NCBI GenBank assembly: GCA_036924285.1
Contig: JAYKYS010000008.1
Coordinates: 14,121,001 to 14,185,000 of the forward strand
Source: Asterella californica
Lineage: Eukaryota > Streptophyta > Marchantiopsida > Marchantiales > Aytoniaceae
Direction: 5' to 3'
DNA: 64,000 nt
Part shown: positions 11,510 through 24,447 of the stretch, one piece after another
Layout of the letters: each line of letters begins with the position of its first letter
How positions within the stretch are numbered: position 1 is the stretch's first letter
The notes under the pieces: generated by a model
The model's input: only the letters and a program-made list of their open reading frames with translations
What the model was told of the DNA's origin: nothing
The model's database searches: none
Program-made: the position numbers and the translations under genes

Positions 11510-14500
11510 ACATTAAAAATGAACGTCATGGGCAGCTAATCGCAGAGGAATGGAGTGCTTGCTTGTGACACGAAGCAAGCACTAGCGGGGCATCCGACTC
11601 CCCCCTCTGCATGGCCCCTGAACAGCTACTACTACGGTAGTGTGTGCGATCAATTCAAAGGGGAAAAGTACTTTTTTCATGTAGTCAGAAGTTATCCAGT
11701 CCGACGAGAGAATGAAGCATACGCATTCATGAGCTGAGGCAAAAGCAAAAGTGCAGAATTTTAACCCATGCAGCGTTCGAGCTCAGTGCAGACCTGAAGT
11801 TAATACTGTCGAGTATAATGCCTCTAGAGGGACCGGCCCTCAGAGAAGAAAACTCCGCGACTTGTTATTCAGACAACGCATGAGTACGTGTGTATGATCG
11901 AATCGAAGTATCGATTCCCCAGGCGAGATGCTGCCCTTGCTATCCAACCATGCTCCAGCAAGCCATTAGCTCAGCTGACCTACACACTCTGCCTATCAAG
12001 TTGAGATGGGCAAGACGAGAGTACCGAAGACACTGCTTTATCGTCGTATAGAGGCGCTGATGATCACTTCACTAGGCTCTCTCGGTCTTATCAGCACCTC
12101 CACGCTCGCATTATAAAAGGAGCTGAGTGTGGGCACCGTGGGGAGTGCTCTACACTGGCTGGGTCCAGGTCTCATACACGAGAACCTCAAGAATGACGAC
12201 TATGTGCACCCGGGGGAGAGGAGGGGGCTGAAAGGGAGTTGGGAGCATTGAAGAAACTTCAATCTTCACGAAGTCACTGCCCATGGTACGTACCCCCAAG
12301 TTGCCCCAGCTGACTTCTAAGAGTTCAGCTGAAAAAATATATATATAAAAAAATATTTGTAAGGCCAACCAACCATGAAAGAGGATGCAGAGTGCCTTAA
12401 TTCCCACGGGCAGGGGGTCAGAAACTGTCTGCAAATTCTGGGACTTGCGGATGGAGTCCAGACTCCAGGGTCCACGACGTGGATGCTGAGTGGTCTCGCC
12501 TCTGGATAGTGAGTAAACATGCGTTCCAGTTACGAATCCTACTAACAGAGCTTGACTAATGTCCTCGCTACTTTAGCTGGCTGTTATCAGGACGCACGAG
12601 TGAGGTTTTATAGAGTTGGTAGCACAGGTCCACAAGCTAGTTCATCATTCATTCATTCCCTCAGGTAACCTTTTGGCCTCGTAACTCCTGTAATTAATCC
12701 CGTCACTCCGATTAATACTCCTCCGAGGTGTACTATACCAACTTCGAATTCAGTTGGTCAAGTCCCTTCCTCGTTCTGATATCCATGCTGCGCTTGTACT
12801 TGCTCAATAACTCCTGTTCTACGCAGTCACAGTTGGAAGAAAAATAACTACAGTATCAACTCGTTCCTACTTCTTCGAGGTAAACGCGAGTGACTATGCC
12901 ACATGGGAACATAAGTACTGTAGTGTGTGCGCGGTGAAAGTGTACCGTGACAGTGGGTTAGGAAACTACCCAAGTGGCTACTTGCAGCATACTGGGTGGC
13001 AAACAGTAACAGCTTTTACCCTACCGTAGTAATTGAGGCGCTTGGTCGCTTTTATTCAGGGTTCTGCGACTTGGTTGCGCAATTCACGGGTTTGTCTGGG
13101 ACAGTGGGGAGCATACCTAGTTCGGAGAAAACCGTGGTTCTTTGTAAGATGAACCGGTTACCGGCAGCATTCATTGACATTGTCCGAAAAGTGCGAGGAA
13201 GCCTCGATTGGCCCTCGAGAAGAGAAAGTTTTACAACCGGATCGTGAGGGAAGAATTCTCACTTCAGACATCGGAAATTTAGCAGCCGCTCGGAAGACGC
13301 TGGGAAAATCGATTTTCTATGCCGTATTTCTACGGTGGATAAATATGCATCCAAAGTGCACTTCTGGGCGAGGAGGAGAAAAAGACAAATGAATTAACAA
13401 AATTATAATATATAATTGGCTGAGAAATTACTTGAGAGAAGTTTAACGAATGTATTTAAAATACATTAGATAAGGACGAATATTCAAAGAGAAGACATGC
13501 TCGATTGTTTTGGAAAATATATTCTGAAAAAGGACAAATTAGTCTAAATTTATTTTGCTATATATAAAATTAAAAATTAAAAATTACTATATTAAGAGTT
13601 TGGTTTCGAATCGCACTCACCAGCCGCTGATCTCTAACGACCAGAGAGACGATGAGTTCTGTGGGGAACAAGAGTGAACATTTTGTCACCCGTTCGTTTT
13701 TTACTTTTGAGAGATTGATGAGGCGACTTCATAGTGGCGTTCCACTTCGACGCTGATGCATGCAGACATGTTATAACTCAGCTAGTTGAAGTTCGATGCC
13801 AGTTAGTGTAAAATACTCTAAACACTTTGATGCTCTTTACTTCGGCACGTACAAATGAGAGACTCATTCGACTCTTGGTTTGACGACTGTCTGGTTTTCC
13901 CTCAACTCCCTTGATCACTTCGATGGATTAATAACTTTGGTAAAACAGAGCTTGATCATAAACCAAAGCGAAGAGAAAGTTTATTCTACAGCATCTTTTT
14001 CCTCTGGATTTATGTTTTCATTCTCTGTTCTTTGGGAGTCTGCATCGAAATGCTCTTGTGTAACAAACATTTTATGATGAGAAATATAAAATAGAATTTT
14101 GTTTCCTTCTTTTCTTCTCAAAGTTTCAGAGTATAAAATTAGATTTCGTTTCATGCTTTCCTTTGGAAAGGTTCGAACTTGAATTGTTTCCTCCTGTTTC
14201 TCTTCCTGTTTATGAAACATCTTTCTTCAACACCTCTTTCTGAATTCTTTTCAGTGCCACCGCAACGAAATTTTCTTGGGGAATAGATTGCCACCAATAT
14301 TACACTCCTTCCGAAATTAGTATGGACAACACTATCTCAGTAGCCTTCAAGAAACATCGTTAATAATCTAGATTTTACTTTAATTCTTCTATCTCTTGAA
14401 CTCCATAAAGTCGATATTAAGCATCCACACGATGCAAATGAAGTGCCCACGAGAAACTTATAACGAGCTCTACCACTTGATGCAGTGAGAATGAATATTA

Positions 14501-15039
14501 AAAGGTTGAATAAAAGATCAAGTTTTTATCCATGGAACAATATTATGCAATCCTAACATTTGTGTTTCATGTAAAATCTATTCTGTGAAATAACAAAGAA
14601 AAAGGTTGCAATAAGTTGTTGCTGAAAAGTCCTAAATGAACAATAGCGATAGATCGTGAACATCCTTAATGACATATGTTGTAATCTGCTAGTTATTTGT
14701 TTTCTCCAATCCGAAGTAATATCTCGGGAGGTACAGTAGTTAATTTAATTGAACATAGATGAGTATTAAGTAATAGTGCGTGTCAAAGCTAGAACCTTTG
14801 GGAAATATTCGTCTCTCGTGGATGAGTGTTATGGCTGTGGTTACTTGCGGAGACATCCGCAGAAACAAAAAGTGGATTGTGATCATCTGCCATCTTCATG
14901 AAACACAAAGGAAAGATGGCAAGTGAGATATTGTTGAAGACAGATGCTACGATCCGGAGGGATACGTGATAGGAGGATCCGATAGAAGCTCTATCAGCAC
15001 ATGCTTATATCGCTAAGAACCAACACGAAGCGTTGTTGA
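11510..15039. other. Intergenic, includes AT-rich tract
   Basis: Upstream flank of the GDSL gene followed by anonymous sequence. No convincing TATA box was found on the minus strand close to 11467. 13400-13610 is very AT-rich. Open frames are short and unrelated to known domains. Confidence 0.45.
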
Positions 15040-17860
15040 AAGAAAAGAGAAGATGAGATTTAGAGGATGTCGGGGAATGAACTTCTTCCAAGAGACAAAC
15101 TTGAGAGGAGAAGGTTCGTCAAGAACTTTGAGATGCGGGAGCTCAAGATCTACCATGGATGATGCTCTTTCTCCTCGAAAGAAAGAGCAAAGGAGTCTCA
15201 TGAAGAGAAAGATAAGCCGGCTGCATACAAACTACAGTCGGACATCGAGACTGCAACAGACTTGAAGGGAGTATTGGAAGATTGCATTCTAAATGCAAAG
15301 GTGGAGTTTATCTTGAAGGAGGTTTTAAGCATTGCTAAGCGTGAGTTTCATGATGTCATCATTGACATCATCAAACAAAAACGACAGATTATGAATGAGA
15401 CTGTCTTATCGCATGCTTTGGATACAAGGGTGTTTGTGGATGAGGAGAGAGAGCTTGCAAAGTGCAATGTATATTCTTCAGAAGAAGAAAAAGATCAAAG
15501 GCGCAAAGTACATTTTGAGGATGAAAAGGAGGATGGGAAGCAAGTCATTACAGTCACACTAATTGGGCTCGACATAGACATTGGTAAAGATTGGAGATTT
15601 AGATGAGCTTGTGGTTGCTCTGATTGATCATGGATCGAAAATCAACATCATGTCGAAAGAGTTATTCAAGAGGAAGAAGTGACCTATCGACACAGAGTAT
15701 GAGAGCAGCAAACAACACAAGAGGATTGTTGTTTACAGAAGGTTGAATCACTGAAAAGAAAAGAACAAAAACATTTGCGTAAGGTTGAGCTAGTGTTGAG
15801 AGCGTTGAGTGAGCTAGAAAGAGATGAATGGATTCTAGTGTTTATGAGGAGGATGAGGTTGGAGGATCCTCTATGAGCGATCACGTCTATTGGATGGGAG
15901 GATATAGATAAAGTTGTGCAAATTCATTCAAAGGATGTCTATTCAGTGTTTCAATCTTTCCGAGCACTTGAGGTTCGGGTTGAGATGAAGTACAAGATAG
16001 TGGATAAGAAGATAAAGCTAGTTGCTGGTCTCTTGTCGGATGACACTAACCAACAGATAGATCGAGCTTCAAGAGAGAAGAGTTTGAGAGATCCTACAAT
16101 GATAAGACATAAGTTCATAGAAGAGACCTTTGAAGAACTAAAGATTAGATCTGATAGGTCCCTTCTATCGGAAGAGAGAAGTGCTTAAAGGAGATGCTTT
16201 AAAGGCATGGGAGAGCATTTGTCTTTGAGCCACATGAGATTGGGAGTGTAGACCCATACGTTATTACCCCGATGGTTTTCTTCACAGTACCGCAAGTGCC
16301 GTGGAATCTGAGACCAATTTTAGTATCGCAAGCTCACTTGTCTAAACTGATGGAGTTGCTGAAGGAAAAGATGCGGATGAAGATCTTGGAGTCGCCGTTT
16401 GCATCGTATTTGAGCAGATGGTTTACGGTGTCAAAGAAGAATGGGTCGCTGCAATTCATCCAAGACATGCAACCGATGAACGCAGTAACAGAAATGCTGA
16501 GGTGAGATCAATTGTGGATGAGTTTGTTGCGGCGTTTGCAAGAAGAGCGATTTACTCAACGAGAGAGCTCTATTCAAGATATGATCAATTTCAACTAAGC
16601 AGAGGAGAGCAGAAGCTTCACTACAATGAGGACACCTTTGGGGTTGGTTAGGATGTGTATCTTATCGTAGGGAGCTACCAACTCGGTAGCACACATGATG
16701 AACAGGATGAATAGAGTTCTAAAGGACTTCATCCTTGAAAAGATGATGTCGTTCTTAGATGACATCCTCATCAAAGGATGAGTGGAGGATGAGAAGGATG
16801 AAGCATTAGATCAGAGGAGGTGTCGGTGATACGTCATCGATCACATCGCAGATTGTGAGAAGATCATATCTCGACTTGAAGAAATTCATCTCACGTTGTC
16901 AGGTACGAAATCTATATTTGGAATTAGAGAAGTTCTGATCGTTGGTCATTTGTGTGGGTCGTTTGATCGGAAGTCAGACCCAAACAAAGTGGATGCGATT
17001 AGGAGGATGAAGGAGGTTTGCAACTCCTTAACAGAAGTAAGAAGATTTTTGGGTGCTTGTGTATTCTATCACATTTGGATTCCTCATTATGTGCATGTGG
17101 AGGATCTATTACATGGTTGTTACGCAAGGGTCATAAGATCAGATAGGAGGAAGAGCATATCGATGCGGTACGAAGTTGAAGTCCTTACTATCGTCTCTTC
17201 CAATTTTGAGAAGGATTGATTACAAGGGTGCTAGGCTGGTGGTTCTTACTATAGATACAAGTCCGATTGCAATCGGATGGGTAGTAAGATAAGATGATGA
17301 GGATGGAGATAGATTTACGGTTAGGTTCGGAGTAAGGTGTTAAGTGCTCGTCAACTTGCATACCCGCAAGTGAAGAAAGAACTATGGGGTATTGTTTCAG
17401 TCATGAAAACTGAGAAAGAGTATTTGATTGGAGTAGCAGTGGTGGTTGAAATTGATTGTTTGTCTTTATTAGAGATGATCTTGAACTGTACGACTCATGA
17501 TATTGTGATGTTACAATGGATCACATATATCAAGTCGTTGAATTCGGAGTTTAGACATAATCGCATGGAAGGATAATCCGAAGATAGATATGTTATCTCG
17601 AGCTCGATATGATGGAGAGTATGAAATGGTTAAAGATACTCACGACGTGGGTGTAAAGTTCTATTCGGTTGCACACACATGAAGAGAAGATGAGTTATTT
17701 GTTGAAGGGTTGTACGATGATGAATTTCTTGACATTGGGAGGTACCTTAGTACGATGGTTAAGCAAACAGGTTGGACGGATGAGAGGTTTGATCTAGCTA
17801 CCTTGAACCCATTGAGACTCCAAACAAGTAATTTGGAGTTCCCCTTGCAAAACTAGGTAA
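15040..17860 (+). mobile_element. Decayed Ty3/gypsy internal region (gag end to RNase H)
   Basis: Fragments appear in the normal pol order. 15210-15600 is a gag-linker stretch (ATDLKGVLEDCILNAKVEF, then REFHDVIIDIIK and ALDTRVFVDEE). About 15606-15680 is the retropepsin active-site region, ELVVALIDHGSKINIMSKEL, where DHGS replaces the usual D-S/T-G. 15990-16190 is a spacer. 16270-16505 is the start of RT (SRWFTVSKKNGSLQFIQDMQ), followed by broken RT. About 17215-17640 is RNase H-like: VVLTIDTSPIAIGWVV, LAYPQVKKELWGIVSVM, and a DMLSRARYDGE end. 17680-17860 continues with DDEFLDIGRYLSTM, which in this family leads into integrase. Many stops and shifts interrupt it, and no intact ORF remains. 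No LTR pair was identified. The same family is present on the minus strand at 22585-24250. Confidence 0.75.
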
Positions 17861-17869
17861 GAAATTTGG

Positions 17870-18546
17870 TTGTAGAAAGCAAAAAAACTGACATAAATCG
17901 ACTCCCTACGGCTCAAACTCGCTCACCACACCCAAACTAACAATCCAGTCCACATACAGTCTTCTCTTATGCGTGGGTGAAGACTCCTTGATCACGTAAG
18001 CATCAAGGAGTGAAGAGCTTGACTCACTGATCATGAAAAACAACCCAACCTCATATCGCTGACGACAAAAAATTGACATAAGCGCTTCTCTACGAGTCAA
18101 TTTCACCCAGAACTCTCAAATCGTCTGATGAAACTTCGTATCATCTTCAATTTCTTGAAGAACTCCGTGTTCTGATCCCGATGGATCCAATGACAACAAG
18201 TTTAGACTCCGGAACGGTATGAACGGTCCAACTCCTCTTCGTAGATCAATGAAGCCCTCCAAATCTTTTCCATGCGTCTCAATTTTTCCCAGAACACACT
18301 CCTTGATCCCTCTCTTCACGAACCGTCTTAACCAAAGCGTAGCATGCATAGAGCTGAACCTAATGACACCTTGTGCGCATGCATTGGACCTCTCAATTCC
18401 TCCATATCTTCCACCGATAGGTTGCAGAGCCGAGTGGTGCATGGACGCTAACTTGTGATTGTGGTTTGCAGGTTAGCGGTGTGAATGTCGTGACCTACTG
18501 AGCAAGAGCTTCCGCTTGCGCAACAAGGCGGTAAGTGCACGAAAAG
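17870..18546. other. Unassigned segment with broken minus-strand ORF and short repeats
   Basis: On the minus strand 18442 to 17906 is open apart from a single TGA near 18117 (about 178 residues in total) but shows no recognisable domain. A motif with core TTGACATAA and CACCC recurs at about 17885 and 18068, suggesting local duplication of roughly 185 bp. Its position just before a primer-binding site makes an LTR or a leftover LTR likely (inference). Confidence 0.35.
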
Positions 18547-19030
18547 TGATATCAGAGCCGACGCTTCGGTGAGCGAACTTGAGATAGTGACTGAAGGCTG
18601 GACGCTTGAGGAGAGACGCGAGACACGAAGCGGATCAAAGTTTCTAGGTGAACACTTGGAGCGATGGCCGACGTAGTGCAAAGTTCCAAGAGGAAGATCA
18701 AGAGATGACTGGCGGCTGACACCGAGATCAGATCGACTCGAGCTAGCCCCGAGGCATAGTCAGGGGACGATAACCGACAACCTTCGTCCCAACGTCAAGA
18801 GAGCCCTGTACCAGCTGCGGCACCGGTGCAGCAAGATGGAGTTTTGTCAACGGTGTCCAATGATTCAGACGTGGGAAGTCAAGGAGCTTTGTATGCGGAA
18901 CTCATCAAGATGATGAAGACCATGCAGGAGGGTATGATCTCCAGGGATAAATGTATCGCTGAGATAGGCCAAGGGAGTTCTTCGTCTACTTGAAAACTTT
19001 GTAAAACGAATTTGCCGACCCCGTTTTCAG
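18547..19030 (+). mobile_element. Primer-binding site and gag N-terminus of a Ty3 fragment
   Basis: 18547-18559 reads TGATATCAGAGCC, one mismatch from the TGGTATCAGAGCC that pairs with plant initiator tRNA-Met, the commonest plant LTR primer. About 300 bases on, 18870-18990 reads SQGALYAELIKMMKTMQEGM and RDKCIAEIGQG, resembling the coiled N-terminal part of gag. The coding region breaks off near 19030. The LTR that should precede the primer site was not resolved. Confidence 0.55.
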
Positions 19031-19051
19031 ATATAGGACGGGCTCGCAAGG

Positions 19052-19276
19052 TTAAGGATTTCTTAACTGAGTCGATAAGACATCCCTGTACATATTTTTC
19101 CACCAATACCTCTCTTTTATTTTTATAAAAGTGGCATAAATTCCTTGATGTCCAGCCCAAAGACTCTCATGAAATGTTGTAAGCAACTTCTGTTGATCTT
19201 CTTTGTCACAAATCGCTCGTAGTGATATTCCACATTTCTGCTTTGGCCGCTTCCAAAGAAATCCATCTTGTAACAT
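19052..19276 (-). pseudogene. Integrase zinc-binding (H2C2) fragment, inverted
   Basis: The minus strand reads MLQDGFLWKRPKQKCGISLR and then a segment with DKEDQQKLLTTFHESLWAGH and KERYWWKNMYRDV. This is the HHCC zinc-binding N-terminal part of a Ty3 integrase; the histidines of HESLWAGHQG are present but the CxxC part is lost after YRDV. It is the piece expected to follow the plus-strand block that ends at 17860, yet it lies in the opposite orientation. That points to an inversion or to a fragment of another copy. Confidence 0.7.
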
Positions 19277-19589
19277 GAAGTTGTAAGTCTTCTTTCGACG
19301 GAGAAGACGGATCTCAGATCAGGCGATTCGTTTGGACGGTGTGCGTGATTCTAAGCCGTAGGAAGGAGTTTTTGAAGGTTCAGTCATCTGTGATAAAAAA
19401 ATTGATGATATCTCGGTTGTCGGAAGTTCCCGACTCGATTTCTTGAGGCAAACCGAGTCGGGAAGGAAGGCCTTATCAACATCTGAAGACGGTTTGGCAA
19501 AAGAAGAAAGTTTCCAGATAGGCTTTTTCTTCTTCGCTACGGTTTTCGTCTTTTTGAGTTTGTTAGAGTTCTAGTTGGTTATGTACACC

Positions 19590-19975
19590 TTGTGATAGCT
19601 AGCTTTAGCTAAGTGCTTGTACATGGATGTTGTTTGGACTTGGGTTTGAATCGTTTGATGCTGGTGCAGCTCTTTTTGTTAACAAAGGGATATTTCTCTT
19701 GCTTTGAGATACGCTTCGATAGTTTTGATCTGGGTTGAGATTCAAGGACTTGTTTTCGGAAGTTTGATGCAGATTATAGACCGCTCCGGTCTGTTTCTCA
19801 GTTTTGTGTTCTTAAGGAAAAAGAACCAGCAGTGTATGTAAATTGAGAGTTGATATATATTATGACATTCATTCTCATACTTGTCTCTCTCTTTCTTGTC
19901 TCTTTCAGCACACGATATCTCCACAGCCAAGAACCTCGTATTTTCTTAGACAACTTTCAGGCAAAATTTGATACG
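19590..19975 (+). repeat. LTR/leader-like repeat, plus copy
   Basis: Matches 24250-23878 on the opposite strand at high identity by eye. Shared words include TTGTTTGGACTTGGGTTTGA, GATGCAGATTA and TCTCAGTTTTGTGTTCTTA. In the minus copy this sequence directly precedes gag, so it is an LTR or leader of that Ty3 family. The plus copy loses similarity after about 19970. Confidence 0.6.
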
Positions 19976-19979
19976 ACAC

Positions 19980-22570
19980 CGGCAGCTTCCGAGTTTCACG
20001 GCACACCCATCAGCCCATCGGGCGGATCATTATTATCTCGCCTAAGAATGGAAACATAACATTTCGATAACTCTTTGCATTTACAGTGCCAATCATTCTG
20101 TTCTAACCAGCTATCATTGTACATGAGAACAATTTAAATTTTGATTTTTCAGAATATTTTGTTTATGTGGCTGTGAAGACACCTAGTTTTCTGAGACAAA
20201 TGACAGACCATCCGATCTCTATGTCACTCGAAGTACGGCTCATTTGAAAGCGTCCTTCTAGTCATTTTGGTACTGGGACGTATACTGAAGATGTATAATG
20301 ATTTGTATAGGAAAAATCACAGATAGAGTGGGCTAGCCTCCCTTCTCTAATCGCACTTTATCCGCGACTAAACTGATTAGCGGTCCCACCGCTAATATAC
20401 CCGAACCTGTGGTTTAAGAACAAATGCAGATGATGTTATGATGCAGTTATCTGGAATGGATTTATGATGATGGTCATAGAGAAACAGATCTTCCTTCAGG
20501 TTTGTCATCTGCGTATGGTACCACGAGTATGACGCTTACTCTCTTCGCAGCTCTTACTCCTACGACTCGTTCACGCTTGATGATTGTGGATTGGCCGTGT
20601 TTACTTTTGAGGCTCACAGACTGCACAGAAGTTGCTCGCTCTCTGTCACTAGTTGGTAACATAGCCACGGACGGGAGGTCTGGAAACTGAAGGAGGGGCA
20701 ACGGACGGAGTTAGCAGAACCTTGATAGTTGAGAGATGAGAACTAATGAAAGGATCTCGTGGAAAGGTCATCCTGCTTTGGTCGATAAGTGAACTGTTGT
20801 ACTGTTGTACGTTGTTGTTAGCCATGCATAAAGCCGGGTAGGAGAGGAGAGCGTCATGGTAAGGTAAAGTGTGCGGTATTGGTCCCAGGGACCCTATACG
20901 GTATCATTTGCTCTTCCTCCTTTATGGTCCATCTCTTGTGGTCCTCGACCGGGCAAGCGATTGATGTCCCAACGTACGTGAACGCACGCACGAAGGCCAT
21001 GAAAAACTCGTTGCTTATGCGACTGGTTGAGTTTTAGGCGATTGTGGGCAGGCCCGTTAAATCTAAGGAGAAATTGTTTGTCTAATTGGAAAAGGTGGAT
21101 TCTAGACGAAATATGATCATCCTGGTAGTTATCTCTATTCTTCCCAAGAATGTACTTGAAAACTAAATTGTGTCATGAGAGAGGGGAGCTGAGCTTTCTA
21201 AGGTTCTAGGCATTCAGCAGAGAGAACAACAACGATGAACTGATCAGGGTCGGCACCTGAACAGATACACAAAGCTGGGAGGAAGACATACACTAGTTAC
21301 GCACACTGCACTACTAGTTCTCCGTGAAAACTATGGCATAAGTTCTTGGGCCAGTACAAGAGAGCACTGGCATCACCATCACTGTGCGCAAAATGTAGTC
21401 GTCATTCATTTCTTGACAGTCGATTGTCCCGAAGATTGTACAACTGCTCAGAACACGCATCTCTGGACTCTGTAAGGAGATTGGTAGAACATGGTACAGG
21501 AGCTTCATGCTCGGCGATTGCAACGATGGAAAAGCGTCCGACTCGAGCTTCACTCTCGAGCTTCGAGGATCGACGTCTATCTGTTAGACAGTCGAAGTGT
21601 CATGAAGATAAAGTTGCCATGAGTTCACGAGCTTCATAATAGCAAATATCCTGTAGATGTTGCATGGGAAGGAATGCAGAGGTTAGTTAGTCGGTCAGAC
21701 AGCCAGCTGTGCTCCAAATTACTCAACAGGAACTCCAACAACCAGCAACTATGCACGTGAAGATCAGCAAGGGCACTAAAATATTGGGCATTTCATCTCC
21801 CTCCACGCAGCATGAACAGAAACAAGAGGATTTGATGTTTTCAGACATGATACGATTGTAATTCATAGACTACGAGGTAATAATCATACGGTAACTTCGA
21901 ATTCCCATATTGATCCAGTGGACAGGAAATGATCAGCTTCCATGCATGGAGCTTCATGAGAGTAATGAAACACACATTTGGTGTTGTACAACCAAACTTA
22001 TACATCAACATATAGTTGGTGTTATATAAAAGTATTATTCTGAAAACATTACGGAAGTGGTTTATGTATCTTCTGATACTTTTTCTTTTTAGATATTTGA
22101 AGAGCACTTCGCCTAACGATCAGATGTTACTTTCAAAGGCTCATTTTGACCTATCTATCTAAAGCACTTATGAGTAAGGTTTTAAATTACGTATCTAGTT
22201 TATAACTTTTATAAATTATTTATATACCGTTGTATGTTTTGTTGCAAAATATGTTTTTAAAATTTTCTGGTTTTCCTGCTTTAATATATCTAAGGAAATA
22301 ATGATATCATATTTTTCCAAAAATATTCCAAAAATTTTACTCTTTGGAATGAAAAACTTTATATTAGTGCGTGTAAGAGCTAAAACAAAAAGTTCTATAA
22401 CGTCCAGAAGGGAAAAGTCTGTAGTTTGTCCAAGGACAGCTTTGTCTAGAGCCCTATATCGCTTAGGTGTCTTCGTATCGCTGTAAGTATTTATTTTTTT
22501 AACTTTTAACTTTTTTGAAAAGTATGGTAAATTTTCTAAGTACTGAATTTACTTACGGCGGAAACATACG
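19980..22570. other. Intergenic, no supported gene
   Basis: Anonymous sequence with short open frames only (for example 21346-21639 and 21841-22107 minus). A perfect 9-bp inverted repeat (ATTAGCGGT/ACCGCTAAT, 3-base loop) lies near 20376-20396. 22110-22560 is AT-rich. Confidence 0.45.
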
Positions 22571-22584
22571 ACTGAACTGAACAA

Positions 22585-23815
22585 AAGATAAATTAGAGAC
22601 ACACATGAAGATTTCTCTCAGCTTGATCTTCAACCCTCGTATCATAGGTTCTAGCCTCCACTATTGCAACTGCTTGTGCTGATAAGTGGTCCTCAACCAA
22701 CTTCTTCATCCCTCCTCTACCAAAGTTGGTCTGAAGAATTACACTGGTATCTCTCAACGCTACTTTTCCATCTTTCTAAAAGATCACTCCTTGTTGTAAT
22801 ATATCAGTGAACTTCTTGCAATCTTTGCGTGGATGATCGGTACCATCGCACCAGATACATCATGGGTCCAACCTTGCTTCCCAAATGGTTTTGTCTCGCT
22901 TGTAGACCCTTGCTCCTCCAATCTTGTGAGCTTGATCTGTAGATCTCGCATAACGCGCATGATCTTCTCAAGGTTTGAATCATCCTTCTTCAAAGATATT
23001 ATAGGTGCTTGGACAACCAGTGGAGCAACTGGTACCATCTGTCTAGCAACAGGAACCACTTGTCGAACCATTGGAACAGATGCTACAGCAGTGCGTGCTG
23101 GTGCTAGTCTCCTAATAAGAACATTCTCAAGTCTTCGCTCTCTCTTGGTAAGCAGACCAACTGCTTCTTCAACTTTCTTCCAACTACTGGTCAATCCATC
23201 ATCTTCCTCCCGATCCTCCAGAAGTACCTCGGCTTCTCTTGCAACTTCTCATCTGTAGCCCGAAGAAATAACTCTGTCTTGTTGGATTGCAACGTTAACT
23301 TTTTCATACTAGTCAATCGAGAAAACTATTTCTCAAACTCCCTGAGTAACTCAGTAGCTTGTAGAACCTTCCTCGATTGCTCAACCCACTCCAAGAATGA
23401 CTTCTTGGTGACCTGATCAGAGTCCTCCAAGAAGAATTCATCCATCAAGGCACGAGCAAACGTTTCCCAATCCTTGTCGAAATGCTTCGTTAGCATTTTA
23501 ACATGATCTCTAATCTCTGGAACTGCTGCCAACTCAAACGTCTCAATCATCTCATCTTCTGATACTCGGTTCAGCTCCATCTCCTTCACATAATGTCTCA
23601 GATACCTTGGGACATCTGTCTCATCAAATTGATCAATCTTGCTGACCACTGCTTGAAGCGCTGCAACAAAGCTATCTTTCGCTCATCAAACTGTTGTTGC
23701 CGTAAGAACAATGTGAATGCTTGAAACATCGGTGCAGTCGCCGAATCCAACTACACCTTCGATAATCCACTCAAACCACTAGCTCCATCTCCATCACCGC
23801 TCCGTCCTCACTCAT
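22585..23815 (-). pseudogene. Ty3/gypsy gag remnant with CCHC zinc knuckle
   Basis: On the minus strand a gag N-terminal stretch near 23760-23650 (FQAFTLFLRQQQFDERKIAL) continues, with frameshifts, into 23649-23326 (VPRYLRHYVKEMELNRVSED, then FLEDSDQVTKKSFLEWVEQS). 23194-22860 follows, with a basic stretch, a Val/Pro-rich spacer and DLQIKLTRLEEQ. In a shifted frame, 22862-22815 encodes CIWCDGTDHPRKDC, an exact C-x2-C-x4-H-x4-C nucleocapsid knuckle. A segment with DGKVALRDTS and GGMKKLVEDHLSA then runs to about 22600. This is the same family as 15040-17860. No protease or RT follows, so the copy is truncated on its 3' side. Confidence 0.78.
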
Positions 23816-23877
23816 GATTACCAATCTCCTCTTCAAAGTTCAAACACAGAAGAAATCTCCATCCCGGACTTTCACGT

Positions 23878-24250
23878 CGCGTTCACCATCTTTGTCATAT
23901 CGGATTTTGTGTGAGGTTGTCCAAGAAAACATGAGGTTCTGGTTGTGGAGATATCGTGTACTGAAAGAGGTAAGAAAGATAGAGACAAGCACGAGAACGA
24001 GCGTCACAATATATACCAACTCCCAATTTACATACACCGCTAGTTCCTTCTCCCTAAGAACACAAAACTGGGAAACTGACCAGAGCAGTCTGTAATCTGC
24101 ATCATACTCCTTAAAACGAATCTCGGAATCTCAATCCAGACCAAAACTACCGAAGCGTAGCTCAAAGCAAGAGAAATATCTCTTTGCTAACAAAAAGAGC
24201 TACACCAGCATCACACGATTCAAACCCAAGTCCAAACAACGTTGTCGTGG
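23878..24250 (-). repeat. LTR/leader-like repeat, minus copy
   Basis: Inverted counterpart of 19590-19975, immediately upstream (in the minus sense) of the gag remnant. LTR ends with TG..CA and a target duplication could not be fixed by eye. Confidence 0.55.
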
Positions 24251-24385
24251 TGAGAGTTTCCTGGGAACGACGGAACCTTCTAGTTGTGATACGATCGTGA
24301 AGACTGTGGTACGTTGTCGTAGCGAGAGTCTTTTCTTTGAGCAAGGGCGTACCTTCTGGCTGTGGTTAGTGATCGATGCACAGCA
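24241..24385 (+). repeat. 72-bp-period partial tandem duplication
   Basis: GTTGTCGTGGTGAGAGT at 24241 and GTTGTCGTAGCGAGAGT at 24313 start two related units. Both also share an ACCTTCTGGCTGTG-like core with the start of the solo-LTR-like element at 50457 (TGTCGGGTTGAGAGTCTTCC), which suggests LTR-derived sequence. Confidence 0.4.
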
Positions 24386-24447
24386 GAGCGACTAGTATCC
24401 CGTAGATTTCTCTCTGACTTCCTCGATAACTAAGCACTTTCTTTCTT

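Noticed and set aside
12112..12118. TATAAAA on the plus strand (context ATTATAAAAGG)
   Set aside because: It looks like a TATA box but no plus-strand gene follows, and the neighbouring GDSL gene is on the other strand.
13600..13630. GGTTTCGAATCGC, resembling a tRNA T-loop
   Set aside because: No acceptor, D-arm or anticodon arm can be built around it in the AT-rich flank.
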